Below, one piece after another: positions 1-5,577 of a DNA stretch of 5,577 nucleotides. Position 1 is the stretch's first letter; each line of letters begins with the position of its first letter. Both the position numbers and the translations under genes were made by a program. Origin of the DNA: Clostridiales bacterium UBA4653. Its GTDB lineage: Bacteria > Bacillota > Clostridia > Oscillospirales > CAG-272. The notes under the pieces are model-generated. The model was not told where the DNA came from, did not search any database, and saw nothing but the letters and a program-made list of their open reading frames with translations. The DNA lies in assembly GCA_002405565.1 (NCBI GenBank), contig DHMB01000006.1, positions 12,373 through 17,949 on the forward strand, given 5' to 3'.

Positions 1-26
1 AAATAAACAAAAAAGTTGGTGAAAAA

Positions 27-341
27 ATGTCGAAATCATCAATAGACCGTCTGCGCGAGGCGGAAATCGCGGTGACGGAACGTAAAAAGCGACTTTCGGA
101 CGAGCTTTCTGCGTCACTTTCCGCGGCGCATGCCGAGGCTGAAAAAGAAGTTGAGCTTGCGCAGGAAAAAGCGGAAAAATTCGTCGCAGAGGAGCGCGTC
201 AAAAGCGAAAAGGCGGCGGACGGGTACCTTTCCGAGTCCGTTTCAAAGGCGAAGGCTCAGGCGGACGAATATTGCGCCGCGGCTGAAAAGAACGCCGATA
301 AGGCGATAGAAATCATAATTGCGGGGATAACCGGAAAATGA
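27..341 (+). CDS. ntpF: V-type ATPase peripheral-stalk subunit G/H family (NtpF/AhaH-like)
   Basis: Small 104-residue protein, nearly all predicted helix, rich in Ala, Glu and Lys with repeated charged heptad-like stretches (about residues 5-95). This is typical of the G/H coiled-coil subunit that pairs with subunit E to form the peripheral stalk holding the A3B3 head against the membrane stator. It has no membrane segment or signal peptide and is expected to be cytoplasmic. The short hydrophobic C-terminal end (IEIIIAGITGK) resembles the family's end, which packs beside subunit E. The ATG is preceded by GGTGA at 18-22, four bases upstream, matching the 3' part of a Shine-Dalgarno sequence. 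Its stop overlaps the start of subunit I (ATGA, 338-341), so the two are probably translationally coupled. The assignment rests on composition, length and position directly before subunit I, as in the E. hirae ntp operon, because coiled-coil subunits are poorly conserved. Positions 1-26 upstream are A-rich and hold no other recognisable feature; the promoter is not visible. Confidence 0.85.
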   Translation: MSKSSIDRLREAEIAVTERKKRLSDELSASLSAAHAEAEKEVELAQEKAEKFVAEERVKSEKAADGYLSESVSKAKAQADEYCAAAEKNADKAIEIIIAGITGK

Positions 342-2287
342 TAAAAAATATGAAGAAGGTGTCGCTCGTGGCGATGCGTTCCGACCTCGACAGGCTTGCG
401 AAGGATCTTATATGGCTTTCGTGCGTCGAGGTTGAGAAATGCGAAGCGCCCGAGGGCGACGCGATAATCCGCAGCATGGATTGCGGGGAAAGGATAGCGG
501 AGCTGAATTCCGACGCGGGAACGCTTTCGGAAGCGCTGAAAATCCTCTCGCCCATGCGCAAGGATAAAAAAGGATTTATAAAGTCGCGAAAGGAAATGTC
601 GAAGAAGGAATTCGACGGCAGGACGGTTTCCGCGGCTATGGACGGAGCGAAAAGGGCTGTTGCACTGAGAGCCGAAGGCGAACGGCTGAAAGGCGAGAAA
701 AACAAGCTGACGGCTTATCTTTCGTCGGTTTCCGTCTGGAAGGATTATGACCTTCCCCTCGGCTTTGAGGGAACAAAAAGCGCGGTTGTCATGACGGGAA
801 CTCTGCCTGTCTCGGCGGATGTTGAACGGCTTTCGGGAATAGCTTCCGAGGAGCTTTCCGCCGTGCAGATAGAAACTGTGGCGGAGGGAAAATCGACGCG
901 GTATATATCGGCTGTGTGTCACAACAGCGTTGAAAAACAGCTGACGTCGCTGCTTTCGGAGGCGGGCTTTATCAAAAGCAACTTCCGTTCCGACGCGGGA
1001 ACCGCACGCGAAGAGATGGCAAAGACCGAGGCGGAGATAAAGTCAATTGAAGAGCGCGAAGCGCAGATAAAAGAGTCGCTTTCGGAGATTGCGGTTCTTT
1101 GCCCCGATATGGAGCACGCCTATGACAGGATTAAAACCGAGCTTGCGGAAGAAAACGTAAAGCAGAAGCTCATAGGCACGGGACACACCGTCATAATGAC
1201 GGGCTGGGTGCCGGAGGACAGGGTGGACAAGCTGACAAAGACGCTCTCGAAATACGAGTGCTTCTGCGACATTGCCGACCCCACGGAAGGGGACGAGCCA
1301 CCTGTCGAACTCAAAAACAACGGCTTTGCGAGTCCGTTTGAATTCGTCATCGGAATGTATTCATATCCGAAATACGGCTCCTTTGACCCGACGTTCTGGG
1401 TCGCGCTGTTCTTCTCTCTGATATTCGGAATGATGTTTGCGGACTTCGGTTACGGACTTCTGCTCGTTCTGATAGGCGCTCTCGGCACAAAGCTGATGAA
1501 GCCCAAGGGCGGAATGGCAAAGATGATGAAGCTGTTTGTCATATGCGGAATTTCGTGCATGATATGCGGCGTGCTTTTCGGCGGATACTTCGGCGATCTT
1601 CCCGCAAAGCTGGCGCAGAGCTTCGCAGGCTCGCATAAACTCGACAATCTTGCAATAGTCTGCAACCCGCTTGACGAGCCGATAACGTTCCTTCTGATAT
1701 CGCTCGGCATAGGCGCGGCGCACCTTATCTGCGGAATGATAATCAACATGGTCATGTGCTTCAGGAAAGGCGACTGGAAGAGCGCGGTGTTTGACGTCGG
1801 CAGCTGGCTTATAATGTTTGCCGGAGCGGGCGTCTATTTCGGACTGAAATCCAAGGTCGGGCTGATAATTCTCGGCGTCGGACTTCTGATGATGATAACG
1901 ATGCGCGGCAGGGCGAAGAAAAACATATTCGCAAGATTTTTCTCCGGAATTGCGGGGCTTTATGACATAATAAACTACGCCTCCGACCTGCTTTCGTATT
2001 CGAGAATATTTGCTCTTGCCCTTGCGGGCGCTGTTATTGCGAGCGTTGTAAACACGTTTGCAACCCTCGTAAACAATCCCGTGGTAACGGTTATTCTCGT
2101 GATAGTCGTCGGCACGCTGGGACATCTGATGAACCTTGCGCTTTCCGCGCTCGGAGCCTTTGTCCACACCTGTCGACTGCAATACGTTGAGTTCTTCGGA
2201 AAATTCTATGAGGACGGCGGACGGCATTTTGAGCCCGCTTCCCCCGACCTGACATATACCGACGTTTACGTCGAACAAAACAACTGA
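338..2287 (+). CDS. ntpI: V-type ATPase subunit I (a-type membrane stator subunit)
   Basis: 649 residues, near the usual 640-670 of bacterial subunit I. The N-terminal half (about 1-340) is the soluble arm with coiled-coil stretches (about 85-120 and 220-250) that contacts the peripheral stalks. It opens with the typical MKKVSLVAM-like start. The C-terminal half holds about eight membrane helices from residue 353 onward. The motif DLLSYSRIFALALAG places R556 at the essential arginine of the ion channel (R735 in yeast Vph1p). A second conserved arginine, R613 in HTCRLQYVEFF, matches yeast R799. The subunit forms the two half-channels that load and unload ions on the K ring. ATG 338 overlaps the previous stop and has GGGGA at 323-327; an alternative ATG at 350 lies too far from a good ribosome-binding site. 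TM3 carries an unusual cluster, C403/C407/C410. Long antisense frames across this gene look like shadows. Confidence 0.97.
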   Translation: MIKNMKKVSLVAMRSDLDRLAKDLIWLSCVEVEKCEAPEGDAIIRSMDCGERIAELNSDAGTLSEALKILSPMRKDKKGFIKSRKEMSKKEFDGRTVSAAMDGAKRAVALRAEGERLKGEKNKLTAYLSSVSVWKDYDLPLGFEGTKSAVVMTGTLPVSADVERLSGIASEELSAVQIETVAEGKSTRYISAVCHNSVEKQLTSLLSEAGFIKSNFRSDAGTAREEMAKTEAEIKSIEEREAQIKESLSEIAVLCPDMEHAYDRIKTELAEENVKQKLIGTGHTVIMTGWVPEDRVDKLTKTLSKYECFCDIADPTEGDEPPVELKNNGFASPFEFVIGMYSYPKYGSFDPTFWVALFFSLIFGMMFADFGYGLLLVLIGALGTKLMKPKGGMAKMMKLFVICGISCMICGVLFGGYFGDLPAKLAQSFAGSHKLDNLAIVCNPLDEPITFLLISLGIGAAHLICGMIINMVMCFRKGDWKSAVFDVGSWLIMFAGAGVYFGLKSKVGLIILGVGLLMMITMRGRAKKNIFARFFSGIAGLYDIINYASDLLSYSRIFALALAGAVIASVVNTFATLVNNPVVTVILVIVVGTLGHLMNLALSALGAFVHTCRLQYVEFFGKFYEDGGRHFEPASPDLTYTDVYVEQNN

Positions 2288-2298
2288 AAAATTTTTAA

Positions 2299-2320
2299 GG
2301 CATTTTGCCGGAAAGGTTTA
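2299..2320 (+). promoter_or_regulatory. Hairpin plus Shine-Dalgarno cassette upstream of ntpK
   Basis: In the 38-base gap between subunits I and K, GGCA (2299-2302) can pair with TGCC (2306-2309) around a TTT loop. It is followed directly by GGAAAGGTTTA (2310-2320), whose AAAGG is a good Shine-Dalgarno nine bases before ATG 2326. The same layout, with a different but still paired stem and an identical 11-base tail, precedes subunit A. There is no T-run after the stem, so it is not an intrinsic terminator. A role in translation initiation or in mRNA end stability is inference. Confidence 0.5.
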
Positions 2321-2325
2321 TAATT

Positions 2326-2835
2326 ATGGAAATCACAACTTTTGCAAGCTTTCTTGCGGCACTTTTCAGCGGAAGAAACCTCGCGCTTCTCGGCGCGGCA
2401 CTCGCGGTAATCTTCAGCGGTATCGGCTCTGCCAAGGGCGTCGGCATGGTTGCCGAGGCGAGCGCGGGAGTCCTCGCGGAGGATCCGTCCAAATTCGGCA
2501 GAACGCTCCTTATGCAGGTTCTTCCCGGTACGCAGGGTATCTACGGATTTGCCGTTGCGTTCCTTATCGTTCTCAAAACAGGTATTCTTTCAACTCCCGT
2601 TGAGCTTTCCCGTTTTGACGGCGCACTCATAGGTCTTATGGCGCTTCCCATTGCAATCGTCGGTTATTTCTCCGCTATAAAGCAGGCGAGAGTTGCCGTC
2701 GCGGGAGTTTCCGTCGTTGCAAAGCGCCCCGAAGAGTCCGGTAAGTGTATCACAAGTGCGGTTCTCGTTGAAATGTACGCAATTCTTGCGCTCCTCATTT
2801 CCGCACTTCCCATTCTCCTTTATCAGGTTGGATAA
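2326..2835 (+). CDS. ntpK: V-type ATPase subunit K (duplicated proteolipid, c-ring, predicted Na+-binding)
   Basis: 169-residue proteolipid with four membrane helices (about 19-42, 57-83, 97-118, 140-166), the fused double-hairpin form of the rotor ring subunit. It is slightly longer than the 156-residue E. hirae NtpK, mostly at the N terminus and in the loop between hairpins. The hairpins are recognisable: SGIGSAKGVGM and LPGTQGIYG in the first, KQARVAVAG and VEMYAIL in the second. Only the second hairpin has the ion-binding carboxylate, E149 (E139 of NtpK); the first has Q70 at the matching place. L66, T69, Q70, Y73 and Q120 match the Na+-site residues L61, T64, Q65, Y68 and Q110 of NtpK. 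Sodium transport is therefore predicted, not proven. The start is ATG 2326: it sits nine bases after AAAGG, while an in-frame TTG at 2305 falls within the hairpin/Shine-Dalgarno segment and would add seven residues unlike the family. Confidence 0.97.
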   Translation: MEITTFASFLAALFSGRNLALLGAALAVIFSGIGSAKGVGMVAEASAGVLAEDPSKFGRTLLMQVLPGTQGIYGFAVAFLIVLKTGILSTPVELSRFDGALIGLMALPIAIVGYFSAIKQARVAVAGVSVVAKRPEESGKCITSAVLVEMYAILALLISALPILLYQVG

Positions 2836-2838
2836 TTT

Positions 2839-3423
2839 ATGAACGGTATTGACGAAATCATCGCCCGTATAAACGCGGAAGCGCTTTCTTCGGAAAATCA
2901 GCTCCGCGCCGAATATGAGGCAAAGATAAACGACGTAAAGGATACGTCCGCCGCGGCTTGCGCGGAAATCGCAAAGCGTGCGGAGGAAAAAGCCGAAGCG
3001 GAAAGAAAGGCTATGCGTCTGCGCGCGGAAAACCGTGCGGGGACAGCCTGTCGCGACGAGCTTCTGACGAAAAAGCGCGAGCTTATCGACTCTGTTTTCG
3101 CCCGTGCGGCGGAGAGCTTTTCCTCAATGGAAAAGGAAAAGTATCTTGACATAATGGCGGGACTTCTTTCCGAAGCCGCTTCCGACGAGACCCTGAAGGG
3201 CGAAAAATTCACGCTTGTTACGGCGAAAAAAGCCCCCGCGAGCGGAAAAGAAATCGCGGAAAAAGCAGGCGTTACGCCCTATGAGGTTTCCGAGAGCGAC
3301 GAGCTCAGAGCGGGATTTATCATCAAAACGGGGCTCGTTGAAATCAACTGTACGCCCGAAAAGCTGATAGCACAGAAGAGGGAAGCGCTCCTTCCCGCTG
3401 TTACGGCGGCGCTTTTCGGCTGA
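2839..3423 (+). CDS. ntpE: V-type ATPase subunit E (peripheral stalk)
   Basis: 194 residues, matching the usual 190-210 of subunit E. Residues 1-90 are a long charged helix that would pair with the G/H-type subunit as the stalk coiled coil. The remainder (about 95-194) is the globular head that binds the top of subunit B. It ends with the characteristic segment ELRAGFIIKTGLVEINCTPE followed by a terminal helix. The protein is cytoplasmic and acts as a stator, resisting rotation of the catalytic head. The ATG lies three bases after the subunit K stop, and its ribosome-binding site (AGGTTGGA, 2825-2832) is inside the last codons of K, so translation is probably coupled to K. A 38-base gap follows before subunit C. 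Sequence identity in this family is low, but the C-terminal motif, size and position make the call firm. Confidence 0.94.
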   Translation: MNGIDEIIARINAEALSSENQLRAEYEAKINDVKDTSAAACAEIAKRAEEKAEAERKAMRLRAENRAGTACRDELLTKKRELIDSVFARAAESFSSMEKEKYLDIMAGLLSEAASDETLKGEKFTLVTAKKAPASGKEIAEKAGVTPYEVSESDELRAGFIIKTGLVEINCTPEKLIAQKREALLPAVTAALFG

Positions 3424-3441
3424 AACAATGGCTAAAATAAC

Positions 3442-3451
3442 AAGGTGGAGG
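3442..3451 (+). promoter_or_regulatory. Strong ribosome-binding site of ntpC
   Basis: AAGGTGGAGG contains a perfect GGAGG (3447-3451) ten bases before ATG 3462. It is the strongest Shine-Dalgarno match in the window and fixes the subunit C start. The same bases lie inside a 16-codon frame starting at ATG 3428. Confidence 0.8.
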
Positions 3452-3461
3452 CACGGCATAT

Positions 3462-4439
3462 ATGAAGAAAATCCGTGAAACCGAATATGTCTATGCGGCG
3501 GCGAGAGTCCACTCCGTTGACGGCGCGCTTATGGGGCGGGACAAATATATCCGTCTTGCGGCGGCGCCCGGCGACGAAGCCTTTTCGAGGATGCTCGGCG
3601 AATTCGGATACGACGTTTCCGAGGGCGTTTTTCCGTCGCTTGACAAAAAAACGGAGGGGGCTTATGCCTTCATTTCCGAAATCGCGCCGGAAAAAAAGCT
3701 GTTTTACGCTCTGCGTTACCCCTATGACTGCAACAATCTGAAAGCGGCGATAAAATGCGAATTCGTGCGCGGGTTTGATTTCTCCGCTCTCTATTCGCCC
3801 TGCGGAACAGTCGACGAAAAAAAGGTTGCGGACGCCGTGCACAACCGCGATTTTTCCGTCTTTCCAGTAAACATGGCAAAAGCGGCGACGGAGGCGATAA
3901 ACGAATATTCAGAAACCTCCGACCCGCAGCTCATCGACCTTATTCTTGACTCTGCGTGCCTTGCGGACATGCTTTCCGTTGCGCGGGAATATAAGGACGA
4001 GGTCATTTCGGACTATGTTAAAAACCGCATAGATATGACGAACCTTCTGACGGCTCTGCGAGTCATAAGAATGGGCAAGGACAGCAAATTTTTCGATTCC
4101 GCGTCATCCGAAGGCGGTTATATAAAAAAGAAAGCTCTCTCGGACGCCGTTTCGCAGGGCGAGGAGGAGCTGTTTGCCGTTGCGAAGAAAAGCGCGTTCG
4201 GAAAGGGACTGCCGCAGGACGGTTTTCCCTCATTTTCCGAAACGGAGCGCATTTTTGACGGTACGTTTGCGGAAATCTGCGAAAAATACAAGCACAGTGT
4301 TTTCGGTTCGGCTTCGCTTATGTGGTATCTGTGCGCCATAGAAAACGAGGTCAAGAATATACGCATAATAATCGCAGGACGCGCCTCCGGGCAGTCGGCG
4401 GAAAAGATAATCGAAAGGATACGCGAAAGCTATGTATAA
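3462..4439 (+). CDS. ntpC: V-type ATPase subunit C (AC39/d-type central stalk coupling subunit)
   Basis: 325 residues, close to the usual 315-350 of this family (yeast Vma6p and Thermus subunit C are relatives). The protein is a funnel of three similar helical bundles that sits on the K ring and holds the F/D central stalk, passing rotation between the membrane and catalytic parts. It has no membrane helix. Recognisable family segments are YPYDCNNLKAAIK (from residue 86), NRIDMTNLLTALRVIRMGK (188-206) and the C-terminal signature NEVKNIRIIIAGR followed by a helix ending RESYV (about 293-325). The start ATG 3462 is fixed by the GGAGG site at 3447-3451. Its last eight bases overlap the start of subunit F (4432-4439), which suggests coupled translation of these two neighbouring rotor parts. 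No truncation or odd residue is seen. Confidence 0.96.
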   Translation: MKKIRETEYVYAAARVHSVDGALMGRDKYIRLAAAPGDEAFSRMLGEFGYDVSEGVFPSLDKKTEGAYAFISEIAPEKKLFYALRYPYDCNNLKAAIKCEFVRGFDFSALYSPCGTVDEKKVADAVHNRDFSVFPVNMAKAATEAINEYSETSDPQLIDLILDSACLADMLSVAREYKDEVISDYVKNRIDMTNLLTALRVIRMGKDSKFFDSASSEGGYIKKKALSDAVSQGEEELFAVAKKSAFGKGLPQDGFPSFSETERIFDGTFAEICEKYKHSVFGSASLMWYLCAIENEVKNIRIIIAGRASGQSAEKIIERIRESYV

Positions 4440-4752
4440 AATCGGCGTTATCGGCGACAGGGAAAGCGCGCTCGGATTTATGGCGGTCGGGTTTACAGTC
4501 CGTATTGCGGAGAGCGCAGAGGACGCCGCGCAGGCGCTTAAAGGTCTTTCGGAAGAAAACTGCGCCGTTATATTCATAACGGAAGAGCTTGCGGAGCTTA
4601 TTATGGAGGAGATACAGTCATATAAAGACAAGACGCTTCCGTCCATAGTCATGATACCGTCCAAAAGCGGTTCAAAGGGCATCGGAATGATGAACATAAA
4701 GAAAAGCGTCGAACGCGCTGTCGGCGCGGACATACTTTTCAAAAATAACTGA
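4432..4752 (+). CDS. ntpG: V-type ATPase subunit F (central stalk; NtpG in E. hirae naming)
   Basis: 106 residues, the normal size of subunit F, a small alpha/beta protein that binds subunit D in the central rotor shaft and modulates ATP hydrolysis. Typical segments are the opening MYKIGVIGDRESALGFMAVG, the FITEELAELI strand-helix region near residues 44-53, and the ending GIGMMNIKKSVERAVGADIL, which forms the C-terminal helix that inserts toward the head. Subunit naming is confusing: this is called F in archaeal and Thermus-style naming and NtpG in E. hirae, while NtpF there is the stalk coiled coil. The start overlaps the end of subunit C by eight bases, with AAAGGA at 4414-4419 as a likely but somewhat distant ribosome-binding site. 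A 34-base gap with a hairpin cassette follows before subunit A. Confidence 0.95.
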   Translation: MYKIGVIGDRESALGFMAVGFTVRIAESAEDAAQALKGLSEENCAVIFITEELAELIMEEIQSYKDKTLPSIVMIPSKSGSKGIGMMNIKKSVERAVGADILFKNN

Positions 4753-4760
4753 TTTTATCG

Positions 4761-4782
4761 GCGCTTTGCGCGGAAAGGTTTA
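4761..4782 (+). promoter_or_regulatory. Hairpin plus Shine-Dalgarno cassette upstream of ntpA
   Basis: In the 34-base gap between subunits F and A, GCGC (4761-4764) can pair with GCGC (4768-4771) around a TTT loop. It is followed directly by GGAAAGGTTTA (4772-4782), with AAAGG eight bases before ATG 4787. Geometry and tail are the same as upstream of ntpK, while the stem sequence differs. It lacks a terminator T-run. Its function is inferred only from the repeat and position. Confidence 0.5.
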
Positions 4783-4786
4783 GAAA

Positions 4787-5577
4787 ATGACCGAAGGAAG
4801 AATTATCAAGGTTTCGGGCCCTCTTGTCGTTGCGGAGGGAATGAGAGAAGCCAACATGTTTGACGTTGTGCGTGTCGGAAAGGACAGGCTCATCGGAGAG
4901 ATAATCGAAATGCGAGGCGACCGTGCGTCAATTCAGGTATATGAAGAGACGGCGGGGCTCGGTTGCGGAGACGCCGTTGTATCGACGGGCGAGCCGCTTT
5001 CCGTTGAACTCGGGCCCGGACTTATGACGAACATTTATGACGGTATCCAGCGCCCGCTTGAAGTCATGTATGAAAAATACGGCTCAAATATCATAAAGGG
5101 AATTGACGAAAAGCCCCTTTCAAGAGATAAAAAATGGAGTTTTACGGCGACCGTCAAGGCGGGAGATAAGGTCAAAGCGGGGGACGTTCTCGGAACTGTC
5201 AACGAGACGGAGCTCGTTCTCCATAAAATCCTCGTTCCGTTCGGCAAGGACGGCACTGTTGAAGAAATAAGCTCCGGCGATTTTACCGTCACGGAAAAAA
5301 TCGGTTCGATAAAAAATGACGCGGGCAAGAGCTTTGATATAACTCTTATGCAGAAGTGGCCCGTCAGAAAAGCAAGACCTTATGCGTCAAAGCTCGCTCC
5401 CTCCGAGCCTATGGTAACGGGGCAGAGAGTTATCGACGCAATGTTCCCGATTGCAAAGGGCGGAACGGCGTGCGTTCCGGGGCCGTTCGGCTCGGGAAAG
5501 ACAGTTGTTCAGCACCAGCTTGCAAAATGGAGCAATGTTGACATAGTTGTTTATATCGGCTGCGGCGAGCGCGGAAA
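4787..5577 (+). CDS. ntpA: V-type ATPase catalytic subunit A, 5' part (cut by window end)
   Basis: The first 263 codons of a protein normally near 590 residues; the gene runs off the right edge, so about 55% is missing. It is the ATP-hydrolysing (or synthesising) subunit of the A3B3 head. The opening MTEGRIIKVSGPLVVAEGM is the N-terminal beta-barrel (about 1-70). Residues about 110-190 are the non-homologous 'bulge' found in A but not B subunits. The nucleotide-binding domain begins near 200 with a Walker A loop GPFGSGKT at 232-239 (bases 5480-5503), K238 being the phosphate-binding lysine. GCGERG at 258-263 gives the catalytic glutamate E261 and R262. These positions match E. hirae NtpA numbering exactly. 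Ser236 stands where the eukaryotic P-loop has a redox-sensitive cysteine, so that control is not expected. No intein interrupts the P-loop. ATG 4787 is set by GGAAAGG at 4772-4778. Walker B and the C-terminal domain lie outside the window. Confidence 0.98.
   Translation, partial: MTEGRIIKVSGPLVVAEGMREANMFDVVRVGKDRLIGEIIEMRGDRASIQVYEETAGLGCGDAVVSTGEPLSVELGPGLMTNIYDGIQRPLEVMYEKYGSNIIKGIDEKPLSRDKKWSFTATVKAGDKVKAGDVLGTVNETELVLHKILVPFGKDGTVEEISSGDFTVTEKIGSIKNDAGKSFDITLMQKWPVRKARPYASKLAPSEPMVTGQRVIDAMFPIAKGGTACVPGPFGSGKTVVQHQLAKWSNVDIVVYIGCGERG

Noticed and set aside
1361..2278. 305-codon open frame on the - strand, inside subunit I (also 221 codons at 257-922)
   Set aside because: Fully antisense to a clear ATPase subunit. 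The translation is rich in His, Tyr, Arg and Lys with no recognisable domain, and it exists because the sense codon pattern keeps antisense stops rare.
2287..2309. AAAAATTTTT palindrome and following hairpin as an intrinsic terminator after subunit I
   Set aside because: The A/T palindrome is weak, the GC stem is only 4 bp, and it is followed by GGAAAGG rather than a T-run. Termination here would also split the operon.
2319..2324. Perfect TATAAT, a possible -10 box for an internal promoter
   Set aside because: It ends two bases before the subunit K ATG, so a transcript would start inside the gene. No -35 element is seen about 17 bases upstream (TAAGGC there).
2305..2325. TTG start upstream of subunit K, adding seven residues
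   Set aside because: It lies within the hairpin/Shine-Dalgarno segment, leaving the good AAAGG inside the coding region. ATG 2326 has proper spacing and a family-like N terminus.
4322..4579. 85-codon + strand frame across the C-F junction
   Set aside because: It overlaps two well-supported subunits in another frame and its Arg-rich translation resembles no protein I know.
5480..5503. Possible intein at the subunit A P-loop, a known insertion site in some V-ATPase A subunits
   Set aside because: GPFGSGKT reads through without interruption and flanking residues match the family.

Overview
The window is the front part of a bacterial V-type (V/A-type) ATPase operon. All seven genes run on the + strand with almost no space between them. 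Subunit order is G/H-type stalk (27-341), I (338-2287), K (2326-2835), E (2839-3423), C (3462-4439), F (4432-4752), A (4787 to the window end, truncated). In Enterococcus hirae names this is ntpF-I-K-E-C-G-A, the same order as that organism's sodium V-ATPase operon. Subunits B and D would be expected next, beyond the right edge.

The organism is most likely an anaerobic Firmicute of the Clostridia type. This rests on the gene order, strong Gram-positive style Shine-Dalgarno sites (such as GGAGG before subunit C), proteins that read like clostridial and enterococcal V-ATPase subunits, and a GC content near one half. The sequence does not support a genus. Nothing suggests horizontal transfer: there are no insertion sequences, tRNAs, integrases or CRISPR repeats.

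Together the genes encode a rotary machine. Subunits I (stator half-channel) and K (proteolipid ring) form the membrane Vo motor. E and the G/H-type coiled coil form the peripheral stalk. C couples the ring to the central stalk, F is part of the central stalk, and A is the catalytic nucleotide-binding subunit. K keeps the residues that bind sodium in E. hirae NtpK (L66, T69, Q70, Q120, E149 here), so I predict a Na+-translocating enzyme rather than a strictly H+ one.

Expression appears to be tuned by translation. Several junctions overlap or nearly touch (I with the stalk gene, F with C, E just after K). The only two gaps that precede K and A carry the same small device: a 4-bp hairpin with a TTT loop, then an identical 11-nt GGAAAGGTTTA ribosome-binding segment. 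The two stems differ in sequence but both pair. This is the least ordinary feature of the window. I see no terminator, and the operon promoter lies left of position 1. I found no previously undescribed system; the operon itself is a well-known one.
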